64,000 bases of DNA from Polyangiaceae bacterium (GCA_020633205.1 JACKEB010000010.1:310001-374000); one strand, 5' to 3'; positions 45,260 through 55,083 are shown, counted from the first letter of the stretch. Numbers and translations are program-made. The notes: generated from the letters alone by a model not told the origin.

Positions 45260-45372
45260 ACGAAGCGGGCCCGTTGGTTCACAGGACAAGCGTACGGAGC
45301 AAGCTGTTCCGCACGGTACCGATCTAAGATGCTCGAGGGTGGGGAGCGGCCAACCTAGGCCATGGTGACGAC

Positions 45373-46053
45373 ATGAATCGGCACACCGATCGAGAATACG
45401 AACGCGAGCTGCGCGAACTGCGCGACAGTATCCTGCACATGGGCTCCAAGGTGGAGGCGATGGTCGACACCGCCATGCAGGCGTTCGACTCTCGCGACGC
45501 GAACCTCGCCCGGCGGACGATGCTGATCGACCAAGAGGTGGACCGCCTCGAGCTGGAGATCGACCATCGCTGCCTACGTCTGCTCGCTCGGCGCCAGCCC
45601 GTTGCAAGCGACCTTCGCTTCATCACTACCAGCCTGAAGCTCGTCACCGATCTCGAACGCTCCGGGGACCTCGCGGCGAACATCTGCGAGCGAACACTCG
45701 AGTTGATCGAGTATCCGCCGGCACTGATCGATCCACGCCTGCCGCGGATGGCAGCGCTTGCTCGAGAGATGCTCGAGGACGCTCTGAACAGCTTCGTGAA
45801 CAAAGACTCCGCGCGCGCCCGAAGCGTGGTCGAGCGGGATTCCATAGTCGACGCTTGCTACGCGGAGACCTTTCCCGCGTTGGGCGCGCGTATGGGGAGC
45901 GAGCCGGAGACCGCTCAACGCCTGCTCTCCGTGGGACGCTACCTGGAGCGAATTGCGGACCACGCCACCAACATCGCTGAGATGGTGGTGTTCATGGTGG
46001 AGGGAAAAGACGTTCGCCACACCTTCCAGATGGGCCCGGTGGGCAACGCCTGA
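45373..46053 (+). CDS. phoU: Phosphate transport regulator PhoU
   Basis: The 226-residue protein has two tandem three-helix PhoU repeats: LRELRDSILHMGSKVEAMVDTAMQAF (residue 16) with LIDQEVDRLELEIDHRC and PVASDLRFITTSLKLVTDLERSGDLAANI, then MAALAREMLEDALNSFVNKDS with LSVGRYLERIADHATNIAEMVVFMVEG. PhoU restrains PstSCAB activity and the phosphate sensor kinase. Its place at the end of the pst cluster is standard. No phoB or phoR lies in the window. Confidence 0.96.
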   Translation: MNRHTDREYERELRELRDSILHMGSKVEAMVDTAMQAFDSRDANLARRTMLIDQEVDRLELEIDHRCLRLLARRQPVASDLRFITTSLKLVTDLERSGDLAANICERTLELIEYPPALIDPRLPRMAALAREMLEDALNSFVNKDSARARSVVERDSIVDACYAETFPALGARMGSEPETAQRLLSVGRYLERIADHATNIAEMVVFMVEGKDVRHTFQMGPVGNA

Positions 46054-46225
46054 GGCTCAGACGCCTCGCTGAGGACAGCGGCTGAGGCGAAGTGCACCTC
46101 TCCCCCCAAACTCCCCGCCCCCGCTCCCTAGAGCTCGCGACCCCAAAGAAAGGGCTGGCGGACGCGCGGGGACAGCCTGCGGACCGTGGAAAAACACCTG
46201 AATCGCCGCTGACGCCCGCGGACAG

Positions 46226-46255
46226 TTCGGACGGCCACTTTCGTCCCGCTATACT
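46226..46255 (+). promoter_or_regulatory. Possible promoter of the HD-GYP gene
   Basis: TATACT (46250-46255) is a good -10 hexamer in GC-rich sequence, 48 bp before the start codon. TTCGGA (46226-46231) is a weak -35 with an 18-bp spacer. Together they suggest a housekeeping-type promoter separating this gene from phoU. Confidence 0.38.
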
Positions 46256-46302
46256 GAGCTGCTGTCCGGAGACCGGGCGGGAGGAATGGTGGAGGCCCAC
46301 GC

Positions 46303-48036
46303 ATGAGTACAGGGACCAGCGACGAGGGCGCGAACAGCGCGCTGCTCGAACGCGCGACCCTAGACAAGGCCGAGCGGATGGAACTGCTCCATCGCGTCGG
46401 TATCGCGCTGACCGCCGAGAAGAACCGAGACCGTCTGGTCGAGATGATCCTCCTCGAAGCGAAGCAGCTGTGCAACGCCGACGGCGGAACGCTGTATATG
46501 CGCACGGAAACGGATACGTTGCGGTTCGCGATCATGCGCACCGACTCCCTCGCGATCGCCCTGGGAGGGACGACGGGGCGCAAAATCGAGCTCCCGGAAA
46601 TGCCTCTCTATGACTCGGAGACTGGCGAGCCGAACCTCAAGAACGTCGCCACCGCGGCAGCCATCCTCAAAGAGTCGATCAACATACCCGACGCGTACGA
46701 TGCCGAGGGCTTCGACTTCACTGGCACCAAGAGCTTCGATGAGCGCAACAACTACCGCTCGCGGTCGTTCCTGACCATCCCGCTGTTCAACACCGAAGGC
46801 CGCGTGATCGCCGTCCTTCAGCTGCTGAACGCGCGCGACGCCGAAGGCTCGGTCATTGCCTTTAGTACCGAGGTCGAGCGCGTCGTTGAAGCCCTCGCGT
46901 CCCAAGCCGGCATCGCCTTGGACAACCAGATGTTGCTCGAGGGTCAGCGCAAGCTACTCGAGGCCTTCATCAAGCTCATCGCGGCTGCGATCGACGCCAA
47001 GAGCCCCTACACCGGCGGACACTGCGAGCGCGTGCCGGTGTTGACGGAAATGATCGCCCAAAGCCTGTGCGAGACACGGGGCGGACCCTTCGCTGAGTTC
47101 GATCTCAACGACGACGAGTGGTACGAGCTGCGAATTGCCGCGTGGCTTCATGACTGCGGCAAGGTCACGACGCCAGTCCATGTGATGGACAAAGCCACCA
47201 AGCTCGAGACCATCGTGGACCGCATCTCGATCGTACGGGCCCGCTTCGAGTCGTTGAGGCGTGGCGCTGAGATCGCCATGCTGAAGGCCAAGCTCGACGG
47301 ACGGGAGCCGAGTGAGGCGATTGAGGAGCGCTACCAGGCCGAACTGAAGCGCCTCGACGACGATCTCAAGTTCCTCGAGCACGCGAACGTCGGAGGCGAG
47401 TTCCTTCCCCCTGAGCACCAAGCTCGCATCCGAGAGATTGGCCTGCGACGCTACTCCGAAAATGGTGAGGAGCGACAGCTGCTGAGTGAAGACGAGATTG
47501 AAAACCTCTCGATCTCACGCGGCACGTTGACCGAGCCAGAGCGACTCGTGATCAACGGGCACATGGTGCAGACCGTGCGCATGCTCGAGGCGCTCCCCTT
47601 CCCACGCAACCTGGCCCGCGTGCCCGAGTACGCAGCCGGCCATCACGAGAAAATGGATGGCGGAGGATATCCGCGCGGCATTTTTGCTGGGGACATGAGC
47701 GTCCCGGCGCGCATCATGGCAATCGCCGACGTGTTCGAGGCCCTGACCGCAGACGATCGCCCTTACAAAAAGGCCAAGCGACTCTCCGAGGCGATGGGCA
47801 TCATGGGCGCGATGAAGCGCTTCAATCACCTGGACCCGCAGCTCTTCGATCACTTCGTACAGAGCGGCGTGTACCTGGAGTATGCGCGCAAGTTCCTCTC
47901 GGAAGGCCTGATAGACGAGGTCGACGAGGCCAAGCTGCTAGCTATCAAGCCGGAGCCCTTCAACTTGCCGGATACAGAGCTGCGCAAGCTGCGCTGGAGG
48001 GATTTCCTCCCTGCCTATCGCAACCAGTCGCGCTGA
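46303..48036 (+). CDS. GAF/HD-GYP phosphodiesterase with long internal insertion
   Basis: The 577-residue protein has an N-terminal GAF domain (about 25-205) and an HD-GYP-type phosphohydrolase domain. Metal-site motifs are LHDCGKV (His283, Asp284), a later INGHM His, HHEKMDGGGYP (447-457) and ADVFEALTADDRPYKK. HD and HHE are 164 residues apart, about 95 more than in typical HD-GYP proteins. The insertion (about 305-420) is charged and helical. It probably hydrolyses cyclic di-GMP in response to a small molecule bound by GAF. No membrane segment. Confidence 0.88.
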   Translation: MSTGTSDEGANSALLERATLDKAERMELLHRVGIALTAEKNRDRLVEMILLEAKQLCNADGGTLYMRTETDTLRFAIMRTDSLAIALGGTTGRKIELPEMPLYDSETGEPNLKNVATAAAILKESINIPDAYDAEGFDFTGTKSFDERNNYRSRSFLTIPLFNTEGRVIAVLQLLNARDAEGSVIAFSTEVERVVEALASQAGIALDNQMLLEGQRKLLEAFIKLIAAAIDAKSPYTGGHCERVPVLTEMIAQSLCETRGGPFAEFDLNDDEWYELRIAAWLHDCGKVTTPVHVMDKATKLETIVDRISIVRARFESLRRGAEIAMLKAKLDGREPSEAIEERYQAELKRLDDDLKFLEHANVGGEFLPPEHQARIREIGLRRYSENGEERQLLSEDEIENLSISRGTLTEPERLVINGHMVQTVRMLEALPFPRNLARVPEYAAGHHEKMDGGGYPRGIFAGDMSVPARIMAIADVFEALTADDRPYKKAKRLSEAMGIMGAMKRFNHLDPQLFDHFVQSGVYLEYARKFLSEGLIDEVDEAKLLAIKPEPFNLPDTELRKLRWRDFLPAYRNQSR

Positions 48037-48066
48037 GCGCGTTGAGCCGAGCCACCTGAGCGCGCG

Positions 48067-48783
48067 CTAGCTGCGTCCGTACACCGGTAGTGCGACGCCG
48101 CTGATGTCACGAGCGGCGTCCGAAAGCAGGAAGCCGATCGTTTCCGCGAGGGACCTGGGGCTGACCCAGCGAGAGGCGTCGGCGCTTGGCATCGCGCTGC
48201 GGTTGGCCGGCGTGTCGATGGTGCTCGGCAGGACGGCGTTCACACGCACACCCGTCTCGAGCAGCTCCGCCGCCACGGCCTTCGCCAGTGCTACGACGCC
48301 AGCCTTGCTCGCGGTGTACGCCGCGGCCTTCGCGCCCAGCTCTGGATGAACCGCGTTCTTCGAGCCGATGACCACCAGACTTCCATCTCCGCGCTGGACC
48401 ATGGGCTTGAGCAATGCCTGCATGGAGACTCCGGCGCTCACCAAATTTAGCGACAGCTGGGTTGCGAGCTGGTCGCCGGGCGCTTCGTGAAATGGGGTGC
48501 CTCCCGCCCAGCCTCCAGCGACCAGCACGGCACCCGACAAGTCGTTCAGTTCACCGCTCTCGGCGAGGCCCGCCCAAGCCGCGTGGTCAGCGACATCCAG
48601 TTCCGCGTGCCGGCACCCCAGGTCTTTCGCGAGCGCCTCCAGACGTCCGTGGGATGCCGCGCGATCAACCGCTATGAGGTCTGCCCCGGCGTCGACCAGC
48701 GTCCGACAGAGAGCAGCGCCAAGAGCCCCAGCAGCACCCGTTACAGCGATCCTACGTCCTTCGAGCAAGCCTTGAGTAGTCAC
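48067..48783 (-). CDS. Short-chain dehydrogenase/reductase
   Basis: The 238-residue SDR oxidoreductase has the cofactor motif VTGAAGALGAAL (TGxxxGxG), an acidic residue after the second strand (LIAVDRA, suggesting NAD), catalytic Ser in VVIGSKNAV, and YTASK with the Tyr/Lys pair. GTG 48783 is chosen as the start; an in-frame TTG at 48819 would add twelve residues. Substrate unknown. It is convergent with the HD-GYP gene and lies 20 bp downstream of the Cys-rich lipoprotein gene on the same strand. Confidence 0.88.
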   Translation of the reverse strand: MTTQGLLEGRRIAVTGAAGALGAALCRTLVDAGADLIAVDRAASHGRLEALAKDLGCRHAELDVADHAAWAGLAESGELNDLSGAVLVAGGWAGGTPFHEAPGDQLATQLSLNLVSAGVSMQALLKPMVQRGDGSLVVIGSKNAVHPELGAKAAAYTASKAGVVALAKAVAAELLETGVRVNAVLPSTIDTPANRSAMPSADASRWVSPRSLAETIGFLLSDAARDISGVALPVYGRS

Positions 48784-48840
48784 GCGCCTGAGCGTGTTGG
48801 AAAACCCGCCCGGAAGCAACCGGCAGAGGCCGCTGCCGCG

Positions 48841-50763
48841 TCAGGAGCATTCCCAGGTGGTGACGTTGCAGTAGCAGCTCACCCCTCCGTAGGTGCAGGT
48901 CTGGAGGAACAGCGAGCAGGCGCTGCCGTTCGTCGGCTGAACCCCCGGGCACTGACTCGAGTTGAGGGGCAGACTCGCCGAACCCACACTCCAGTCCGAC
49001 GCCAGGAAGTTCGGCGCGCTGCCGCTAGAGGCGACCCGCAGGTAGGCGGAGTTGTCTTCCAGAGCGGTCGAGTTGATGCCGGTGAGGGCGCCAGGCGTGA
49101 AGTTGATTCCCGACGGAACCGTCGTCGGGCGAGAGGTGAAGACGACCGCGTCGATTACGTTTGAAGCGCTGCAGATCACATCCTGACAAAGCAGCGCAGC
49201 ACCATCGGACCCGTAGATCCAGCTGATGCTCCCATTTACGTAGAGATCGCCCGACTCGCCGCTACCGTCGCTCTCCAGAACGCGGATGGAGGCGCCGGGG
49301 GCCAGCGTGTGACTCGGGAGCGCGAAGTTCGTGGCAGCCGACGCATTACTGGTCAACGCCGCGAGGGTAACGCCCTGGAGCTGCGCGCTGCAGGTGGTGC
49401 TTTGGTTCTTGATCACCACGTAGTCGCCGCTGCCGAGGTACACCTCGGTGAGCCGCAGCTGGCGCACGGCGGAGCCAGGAGCGCACGCCTGGCAAGCACC
49501 ATCGACGCAGCTCTTGCCGGAGGCCGCGCAGTTGGTTCCGCCCGCTGCGTAGCCACTCCCGAGAGCGTTGCACGTCGTGGCAACTTCACCGTTGCAGGTC
49601 GGCTGATTCGGAGAGCAAACCTGGGTCTTGCAGGTCGCACTGACGTTGTCGCAGTACTCCGACGAGGTGCAGTCATCGACGAGGCTCGAGGCGCTCCCGG
49701 TGCTATTGCAGAGCTTCACGTCCCCCGCGTCGCAGTAGAACTCGTCTGCCGCGCAGACCTTGGCGGAACACGCCCCGCCCACACAGTTGAGACCTTGGCT
49801 CGCGCAGTCCTCGACGGAGCTGGAGGAGAGACCATCGGCGGCGCATTTGCGATGATCGGTGCCATCGCAGTAGTCGCTGTTAGGAGAGCACTCGAGGGCC
49901 GCGCAGCTTGCTTGGGCGCCGGCTTGGACGCACGTCGAATCCCCAGTGCAGGTCACCGGCGGGCCCCAGCCAACCCCGTCCGGAAGACAGCTCTCGATCG
50001 CGTTGCCGCTACAGCGGCTGCTCCCCTCGGCGCAGGCGTCCAGCGCACAGCCGCCGCCGGAGCAGTGATAAGCAGCCGGGCAGTCGCTGTTCTTCAAGCA
50101 GTCGACACAAACTCCGAGGGTCTTGTCGCACAGCTGGCCAAGCGGGGTGCATTGATTGTCCGACTGACAGCCGACGAGCGTCTTGCACTCGCTAGCCACA
50201 CACGTCTCACCTTCGTCGCAGTCCGCGCTCTCGATGCACTCCACGCACCGCTCGAGGGTTGGGTCGCAAACCTGCCCGGCGTCGCAGTCGAGGCTGTTGG
50301 TGCACGAGGTGAAGGCCACACAGCGGTGGTCCACACAATCGGCGGTTCCATCACAGTCGCTGGGTTCGACGCACTCCTCGCAAGTGGACGTAGCTGGATC
50401 GCAGATGGGTCCGGTGGGTGCATCAACGCAGTCGAGGCTGTTGACGCACTGGGTGTCGGCCACGCAGTGCTTGTCTGTGCAGCGCTGGTCAGCGCCGCAG
50501 TCGGTCTGGAAGAGGCACTCGACGCACTCCCCAGCGATCTCGTCACACACGCCCGAGGCACAGTCGTCACTCGACTCGCAGGGGCCACCGACGGATCCGC
50601 CATTGCCGCCATTGCCGCCATTGCCACCCGAGGCGCCAGCGCCTCCGACTCCTGCAGTTCCCCCGGTGCCACCGGTCCCGAGACCGCTGCCGTCACCGCC
50701 GCCGCACGCCGCGACGCTCAGCGCCGCACACAACACCCCAACCCACCGAATTTCGCGCATCAT
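48841..50763 (-). CDS. Cys-rich repeat lipoprotein with C-terminal lamin-tail-like domain
   Basis: The 640-residue protein has a lipoprotein leader ending LSVAAC, then a Gly/Thr/Ala-rich linker (about 21-60). A long Cys-rich region follows (about 60-430) of roughly 40-residue disulfide-type units (CxxSxDCxxGxxCDxxxxxCVEC). The C-terminal part (about 440-640) begins RQLRLTEVYLGSGDYVVIKN and contains LAPGASIRVLESDG, as in lamin-tail (LTD) domains of Myxococcota surface proteins. It is probably an outer-surface structural or adhesion protein. Tandem ATG codons at 50763 and 50760 are both possible. Confidence 0.82.
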   Translation of the reverse strand: MMREIRWVGVLCAALSVAACGGGDGSGLGTGGTGGTAGVGGAGASGGNGGNGGNGGSVGGPCESSDDCASGVCDEIAGECVECLFQTDCGADQRCTDKHCVADTQCVNSLDCVDAPTGPICDPATSTCEECVEPSDCDGTADCVDHRCVAFTSCTNSLDCDAGQVCDPTLERCVECIESADCDEGETCVASECKTLVGCQSDNQCTPLGQLCDKTLGVCVDCLKNSDCPAAYHCSGGGCALDACAEGSSRCSGNAIESCLPDGVGWGPPVTCTGDSTCVQAGAQASCAALECSPNSDYCDGTDHRKCAADGLSSSSVEDCASQGLNCVGGACSAKVCAADEFYCDAGDVKLCNSTGSASSLVDDCTSSEYCDNVSATCKTQVCSPNQPTCNGEVATTCNALGSGYAAGGTNCAASGKSCVDGACQACAPGSAVRQLRLTEVYLGSGDYVVIKNQSTTCSAQLQGVTLAALTSNASAATNFALPSHTLAPGASIRVLESDGSGESGDLYVNGSISWIYGSDGAALLCQDVICSASNVIDAVVFTSRPTTVPSGINFTPGALTGINSTALEDNSAYLRVASSGSAPNFLASDWSVGSASLPLNSSQCPGVQPTNGSACSLFLQTCTYGGVSCYCNVTTWECS

Positions 50764-50891
50764 ACTGCAGCCTCACACCCCTAGTTCGCGCGTATGCTAC
50801 GCCAAACGACCGTTCGACCTCCCTGATTCGCGCTGAATTGTTGAAGCCTAAACGGTCAGCGTCCGATTCGCCCTCCGCGGGCGCCCAGATC

Positions 50892-52772
50892 TCAGCGCGC
50901 CTTGCGAGCCGCGGCAAGTGCTGCGGCCTCGTCGGGGATTACGCCGCTGAACGGAGCTTTCACTGGATTGCCGTGCTCGGCGATGAGCGCTCGGACCTGG
51001 CTCGGCTTGAGCTTGGGATTCACGCTCAGGATCTTCGCCGCGAGGTTGGCAGCGTTGGGAGACGCCATCGAGGTTCCGCTCAGTGGAACGGTCTCTCCAG
51101 AGGGGATCAGGCTCGGTACTTCAACGCCAAAGTCGAAGACCTTCACCCCCTCCCCGGAGTTCGTGAAGCTCGCCCAGTTGCCCCAGCGGTCCACGGCGCC
51201 GACCACCAGCAAGTTGTCGCGCTGGATACCCGCGGGGACCACGCCATACTCCACGACGTCCTGATTCGAGTTCCCCGCGGCAACAATGAAGAGCGTATTC
51301 GGACACGCGTCGAAGACGCGCGCCCAGTTCTCGCGTCGCTGGTCCAAGACTGCCTTCGCCCGCGAGCGAACTGCCGCGTCATCCTGGTACTTCGCCTTCT
51401 GGTAGCGGAGCTCCGCTTCCAGGTAGTCCTGGCTGAAACCCAGGGAGGCGTTCACCACACGCACCTTGTGGCGGTTGATGAACGCCGCAACTGCGTCCAT
51501 GTTCTTGCGCTCGCCAGCGAGTTCTTCGTCGGTCGGCCCACGGTGATGATAGGGGCGCGCTTCACCTGCCCACGCGGAGCGAAACACCACGAGCTGCGCC
51601 TTTGGAATGCCCGCAAGCAGGAGTCCGGCGACGTGAGTGCCGTGCGCCCACTCGCCGATGGCGTCCAGGGATTGTTCGAGGCGTTCAAGCTCCTTCGCGT
51701 TCGACACACCTCGCATCAGAGCGAGCACCTTCTGCGCAGCTTCGCTATTTGCGATTCCCGCCCGCAGATCCATGATTCCGCGGAGAAATGGTTTGTACTC
51801 CTCGAGCACCTTGGGGTCAGGCTCGAACAACAGCTTGGTGTTCGGGGCCTCATCGACGAGCCCACCTAGGTCATCGACTTGACCGTTCCCGTCGTCGTCC
51901 TTGCCGTTGGCAAGCTCTGCGCGGTTCTTGAACAGCTGTTTCTTGAAGAGCTCCGTATTGGTGCCAAGGTCCCAAACGCCGACGACCACCGGTTTGCTGT
52001 CACGCGCCTTCGCGAGATCGACGGTCTTGAAATCGAAGTCAGGCTCGGGTGGGAGCGCTTGTTGGTTCTTCCTCACCCCTTCGACCGCCTCCAGAAACGC
52101 CGCGCGGCCGCGCACCACATCGGGCAGAACCTGGCTAAAGACGAGCGCGCTGCTCGCGGAATCTAGGCTCAAGAGGCCTTGCTTCAGCTGTTCGACGCGC
52201 GCGTCCAGCTGCTTTTGCTCCTGAAAGACCTGGAACACCACCGTCGCGCTGCCGAGTCGGGCGCGGGGGAGTTCGGCGAGCACTGGCTTGATCGCCTCGA
52301 CCTGCACCTGACGGTCGTCCCCCGCGCGGCGCTTGGCGATCACGCAGAGGAGCGTCGTGCCCGTGAACGCCGAGTTGCGATTCTTGGCGCGGACCCTCAC
52401 CCAGCGCACGAGCCCCTCCGCAGCGTCCAGCTCACCCCGAGAGAGCTTCACCACCGCCAGGTTCAACACCTGCTCGCTGGCGCGTCCGCTGAGCTCGGGC
52501 GCAGAATCGGGCTGCTTGGCGTACTCGGCGAAGCGCGCGGTTTGTAGATCCGGCGCCACCTCGGCGAGGCGAGCAATCGCCTGCGCCTCCACGTAACCCG
52601 CTAGCCCCTGGGGATCCAGATTCTCCCAGGTCGGAACGAAAGGGGCCGGCTCGCTGACGACAGTTGGGAGCGGCGGTGGAGGCGGCGGGACCTGAGGATT
52701 CGACGGCTCACCGCATGCAGAGAGCAAACCCAACGTCACCGCCCAGCCCCAGTACCACGCCACCCGACCCAT
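50892..52772 (-). CDS. Subtilisin-like (S8) serine protease lipoprotein
   Basis: The 626-residue protein has a lipoprotein leader ending LLSAC and a Pro-rich linker. A helical N-terminal region of about 220 residues is followed by an S8 protease domain with catalytic Asp268 (GVWDLGTN), His377 (HGTHVAGL) and Ser568 (GTSMASPNAA), plus the oxyanion Asn in VAAGNSN. A 100-residue stretch between Asp and His is unusually long. The triad is intact, so it should be an active cell-surface or periplasmic protease. ATG 52772 precedes the lipoprotein leader; 52808 is also in frame. Confidence 0.9.
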   Translation of the reverse strand: MGRVAWYWGWAVTLGLLSACGEPSNPQVPPPPPPLPTVVSEPAPFVPTWENLDPQGLAGYVEAQAIARLAEVAPDLQTARFAEYAKQPDSAPELSGRASEQVLNLAVVKLSRGELDAAEGLVRWVRVRAKNRNSAFTGTTLLCVIAKRRAGDDRQVQVEAIKPVLAELPRARLGSATVVFQVFQEQKQLDARVEQLKQGLLSLDSASSALVFSQVLPDVVRGRAAFLEAVEGVRKNQQALPPEPDFDFKTVDLAKARDSKPVVVGVWDLGTNTELFKKQLFKNRAELANGKDDDGNGQVDDLGGLVDEAPNTKLLFEPDPKVLEEYKPFLRGIMDLRAGIANSEAAQKVLALMRGVSNAKELERLEQSLDAIGEWAHGTHVAGLLLAGIPKAQLVVFRSAWAGEARPYHHRGPTDEELAGERKNMDAVAAFINRHKVRVVNASLGFSQDYLEAELRYQKAKYQDDAAVRSRAKAVLDQRRENWARVFDACPNTLFIVAAGNSNQDVVEYGVVPAGIQRDNLLVVGAVDRWGNWASFTNSGEGVKVFDFGVEVPSLIPSGETVPLSGTSMASPNAANLAAKILSVNPKLKPSQVRALIAEHGNPVKAPFSGVIPDEAAALAAARKAR

Positions 52773-52852
52773 GGCCTCGGGGTTAGTGCCCAAGCCTCGC
52801 GAGCGCAACCCAGAGCCGCCAACGTTTTGCTATACGCTGCGCCGAGTCGGTG

Positions 52853-54544
52853 ATGGTGGAGGCTGTTTCCAAGCCGCAAAGGCTAAGACAACGATTGGGG
52901 GCGCTGATCCGCGTACCGACCCCGCTCGAGTGGCTCTTGCTGTTCGCCGGCCTCACCCTGACCTGGCGCTACTTCTGGTTCATGGACGATGCGTTCGTCT
53001 ACTTCCGCTACGTCGACAACTGCGTCTTTCTGAAGCGCGGCCTGGTGTTCAACCCGGGAGAGTACGTCGAGGGCTACTCGAGCCCACTGTGGCTCCTCCT
53101 GTTGCTGCCGATCCGGGCCACCCACGCCGACTGGTACACCTCGCTCAGAGTCCTCGCACTGGTTTTCTGCGCGGCATTTTGGGTCACCAGCGTGTGGATG
53201 AACCGAGAGTTCAGTCGGGGCCCGACGGGTGAAGCACGGCCGCGCGCCTCGTTCGGCACTGCCTTCGCCATGACACATTATGGAGTGCTGGCGTACTTTT
53301 CCTCGGGCCTCGAGACCCCGCTGGTCGAGCTCGCAGCTTGTGCCTTCGCCCTTGCCCTTTTGCGCCCGAGGCGCCGGCTGTTTCAGGTCCTGGTGGGTCT
53401 CACTCCACTAATCCGCCCGGAACTAACCATGCCCTGCGTGGTGCTGATCGGGGTGCTCTGGCTGCGGGAACGACGCTTCCCCCGTTGGCTCGTCGGCTCC
53501 AGCTTGGGTTTCGGCGTCGCGTGGCTGATGTTCCGCGTCTACTACTACGCGGATTTGTTCCCCAACACGTACTACCTCAAAGACGAGACCAACTTCACCC
53601 AAGGCTATCACTACCTCGCGTACAGCTTCGGCTCGCACCACTTGCTGGTCGTGCTCGGCGTGATGCTGGCTTTCGCCGCGATCGAGACCTGGCTCCGTCG
53701 CCGCAGGGATCCACAGGCCCCGAGCGGCCGCCCCCGCTTCGTGCGACTCGCGCTCCTCGCCTGCGCGGTCTCCGCGATGGTGTATCCCCTCAAAGTCGGG
53801 GGAGACATGGTCTATTACCGCTTCATGGCCTTCCCGATTTGCGTGGGCTTCCTCGCCTGCGCCGGAGTCGTCGAAGCGCCGCTCTTGCGCCTTCCGAATG
53901 CGCGGCGCTACCTGCGCTGGGTGCTACCCGCCATGGGTTTGGCGACAGCAACCCTCAGCGCCTTGGCCTACCCCAGCAAGCTCACCAAGCACCCAGCAAC
54001 CCTCGAAGCCAAAGTCCCGCACTATCACGGCATCGCGGACAGCGCCTGGCATCGGCAGATCGCTGATCTGCGTCCGAGCGCCGAGCGCGGGCGCTACGAC
54101 GCCGAGCGCCTGGAACATTACCGCAAGGCAACGCCAGCTCAGCTCGCGGGGGTGAGGGTCGACACCGGAGGTTGGTGCGTCGCCGACTATCGGCGCTGGG
54201 ACCGAACGGTGGTTCACGAGTGGGGCCTGACGGAGCCAGTGCTCGCGCGCGCAACCGTGAAGAGCGACCGCCCAGGGCACAAGACTGGGCTCAAGACCCT
54301 AGCGCGTGGACTGCTCTCGCTGCGTCGGAAGGCGACCGCGAACGGCAGCCTGGGACGCGGGATGTATCGCCGCGCCGTGGAGGAACACTACGCGCCTCGC
54401 TGGGTGGCCGCGAACCTCGACGCCATCGAAGTGATCGAGCAGAAGGCCTACAACCGGCACCATTTCCTGGAGAACTTCCGGTTGGCGCTGCAGCGCCCCA
54501 AAGTTCAGATCCCGGCGCCGAGTGGAGCGCCGGGCCGCCCCTGA
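52853..54544 (+). CDS. GT-C-type membrane glycosyltransferase
   Basis: The 563-residue polytopic protein has about nine or ten membrane helices. After the first helix comes WFMDDAFVYFRYVDN...LVFNPGEYVEGYSSPLW, the Asp-Asp loop motif shared by GT-C transferases such as mycobacterial AftB-like arabinosyltransferases and related family members, which use lipid-linked sugar donors. The C-terminal 170 residues are soluble. The substrate is unknown. GTG 52850 or ATG 52853 could start. It is divergent from the protease gene. Confidence 0.82.
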   Translation: MVEAVSKPQRLRQRLGALIRVPTPLEWLLLFAGLTLTWRYFWFMDDAFVYFRYVDNCVFLKRGLVFNPGEYVEGYSSPLWLLLLLPIRATHADWYTSLRVLALVFCAAFWVTSVWMNREFSRGPTGEARPRASFGTAFAMTHYGVLAYFSSGLETPLVELAACAFALALLRPRRRLFQVLVGLTPLIRPELTMPCVVLIGVLWLRERRFPRWLVGSSLGFGVAWLMFRVYYYADLFPNTYYLKDETNFTQGYHYLAYSFGSHHLLVVLGVMLAFAAIETWLRRRRDPQAPSGRPRFVRLALLACAVSAMVYPLKVGGDMVYYRFMAFPICVGFLACAGVVEAPLLRLPNARRYLRWVLPAMGLATATLSALAYPSKLTKHPATLEAKVPHYHGIADSAWHRQIADLRPSAERGRYDAERLEHYRKATPAQLAGVRVDTGGWCVADYRRWDRTVVHEWGLTEPVLARATVKSDRPGHKTGLKTLARGLLSLRRKATANGSLGRGMYRRAVEEHYAPRWVAANLDAIEVIEQKAYNRHHFLENFRLALQRPKVQIPAPSGAPGRP

Positions 54545-54618
54545 GCGATTTCTGGAGCGTTCGCCGCCGGGTGCTCAGGCTGCTTGAACTCCCCGCCTCA
54601 GCTGCTTGAATAGCCGCC

Positions 54619-55083
54619 GTGTCAGCCGTCCACTATCGCTCAACCAAGACCTTCAGCGACTTGCCGTGCGCCCACCGCCAGCATCTCCACCAGGGGCACT
54701 GCCGCTTCGTACATGGTTATAGCCGCACGGTAACACTCGTGTTCGCTGCCAAGCAGCTCGACGAGAACCACTTCGTCGTCGACTTTTCGTCGCTCAAGCC
54801 GCTCAAGGCCTGGCTGGAAGAGATGTTCGACCACACGTTGCTCCTGAACCACGACGATCCAGAGCTCGAAACGTTTCGCGAGCTCCATGAGCGCGGCGTG
54901 GTCAAGCTGCAGGTCGTGCCGAACGTCAGCATGGAGGCCACCGCCAAGCTGGTGTTCGACTTCGCAGATGATCTGGTGCGTTCGCAGACCTCGGGCCGCG
55001 CGTGGGTGGAGCAGGTCGAGATGCGCGAGAACGCGAAGAACTCCGCGTGGTATCGCCCAGGCTCGGCCTACGTCTCGACCTGA
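54619..55083 (+). CDS. 6-carboxytetrahydropterin synthase-like protein (QueD family, HGY variant)
   Basis: The 154-residue protein aligns with the 6-pyruvoyl/6-carboxytetrahydropterin synthase fold: FSDLPCAHRQH, HCRFVHGYSR, NHFVVDFSSLKPLKAWLEEMFDHTLLL, and NVSMEATAKLVFDFA with ending Glu motif VEMRENAKNSAWY. Canonical QueD has HGHN at the zinc site; here it is HGYS, as I recall from a divergent proteobacterial subfamily. Zinc binding or chemistry may therefore differ. It starts with GTG. The convergent FolE2 gene could supply its substrate, 7,8-dihydroneopterin triphosphate. Confidence 0.82.
   Translation: MSAVHYRSTKTFSDLPCAHRQHLHQGHCRFVHGYSRTVTLVFAAKQLDENHFVVDFSSLKPLKAWLEEMFDHTLLLNHDDPELETFRELHERGVVKLQVVPNVSMEATAKLVFDFADDLVRSQTSGRAWVEQVEMRENAKNSAWYRPGSAYVST

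Noticed and set aside
14891..45316. The 15-mer AGCTGTTCCGCACGG at 14891 and 45302, and recurrence of TTCCGCACGG / CCGCGCGGAA around the window
   Set aside because: Several copies are explained by the codon run Phe-Arg-Thr in frame, and a few shared 15-mers are expected by chance in 64 kb of GC-rich DNA. Without genome-wide counts I do not call it a repeat.
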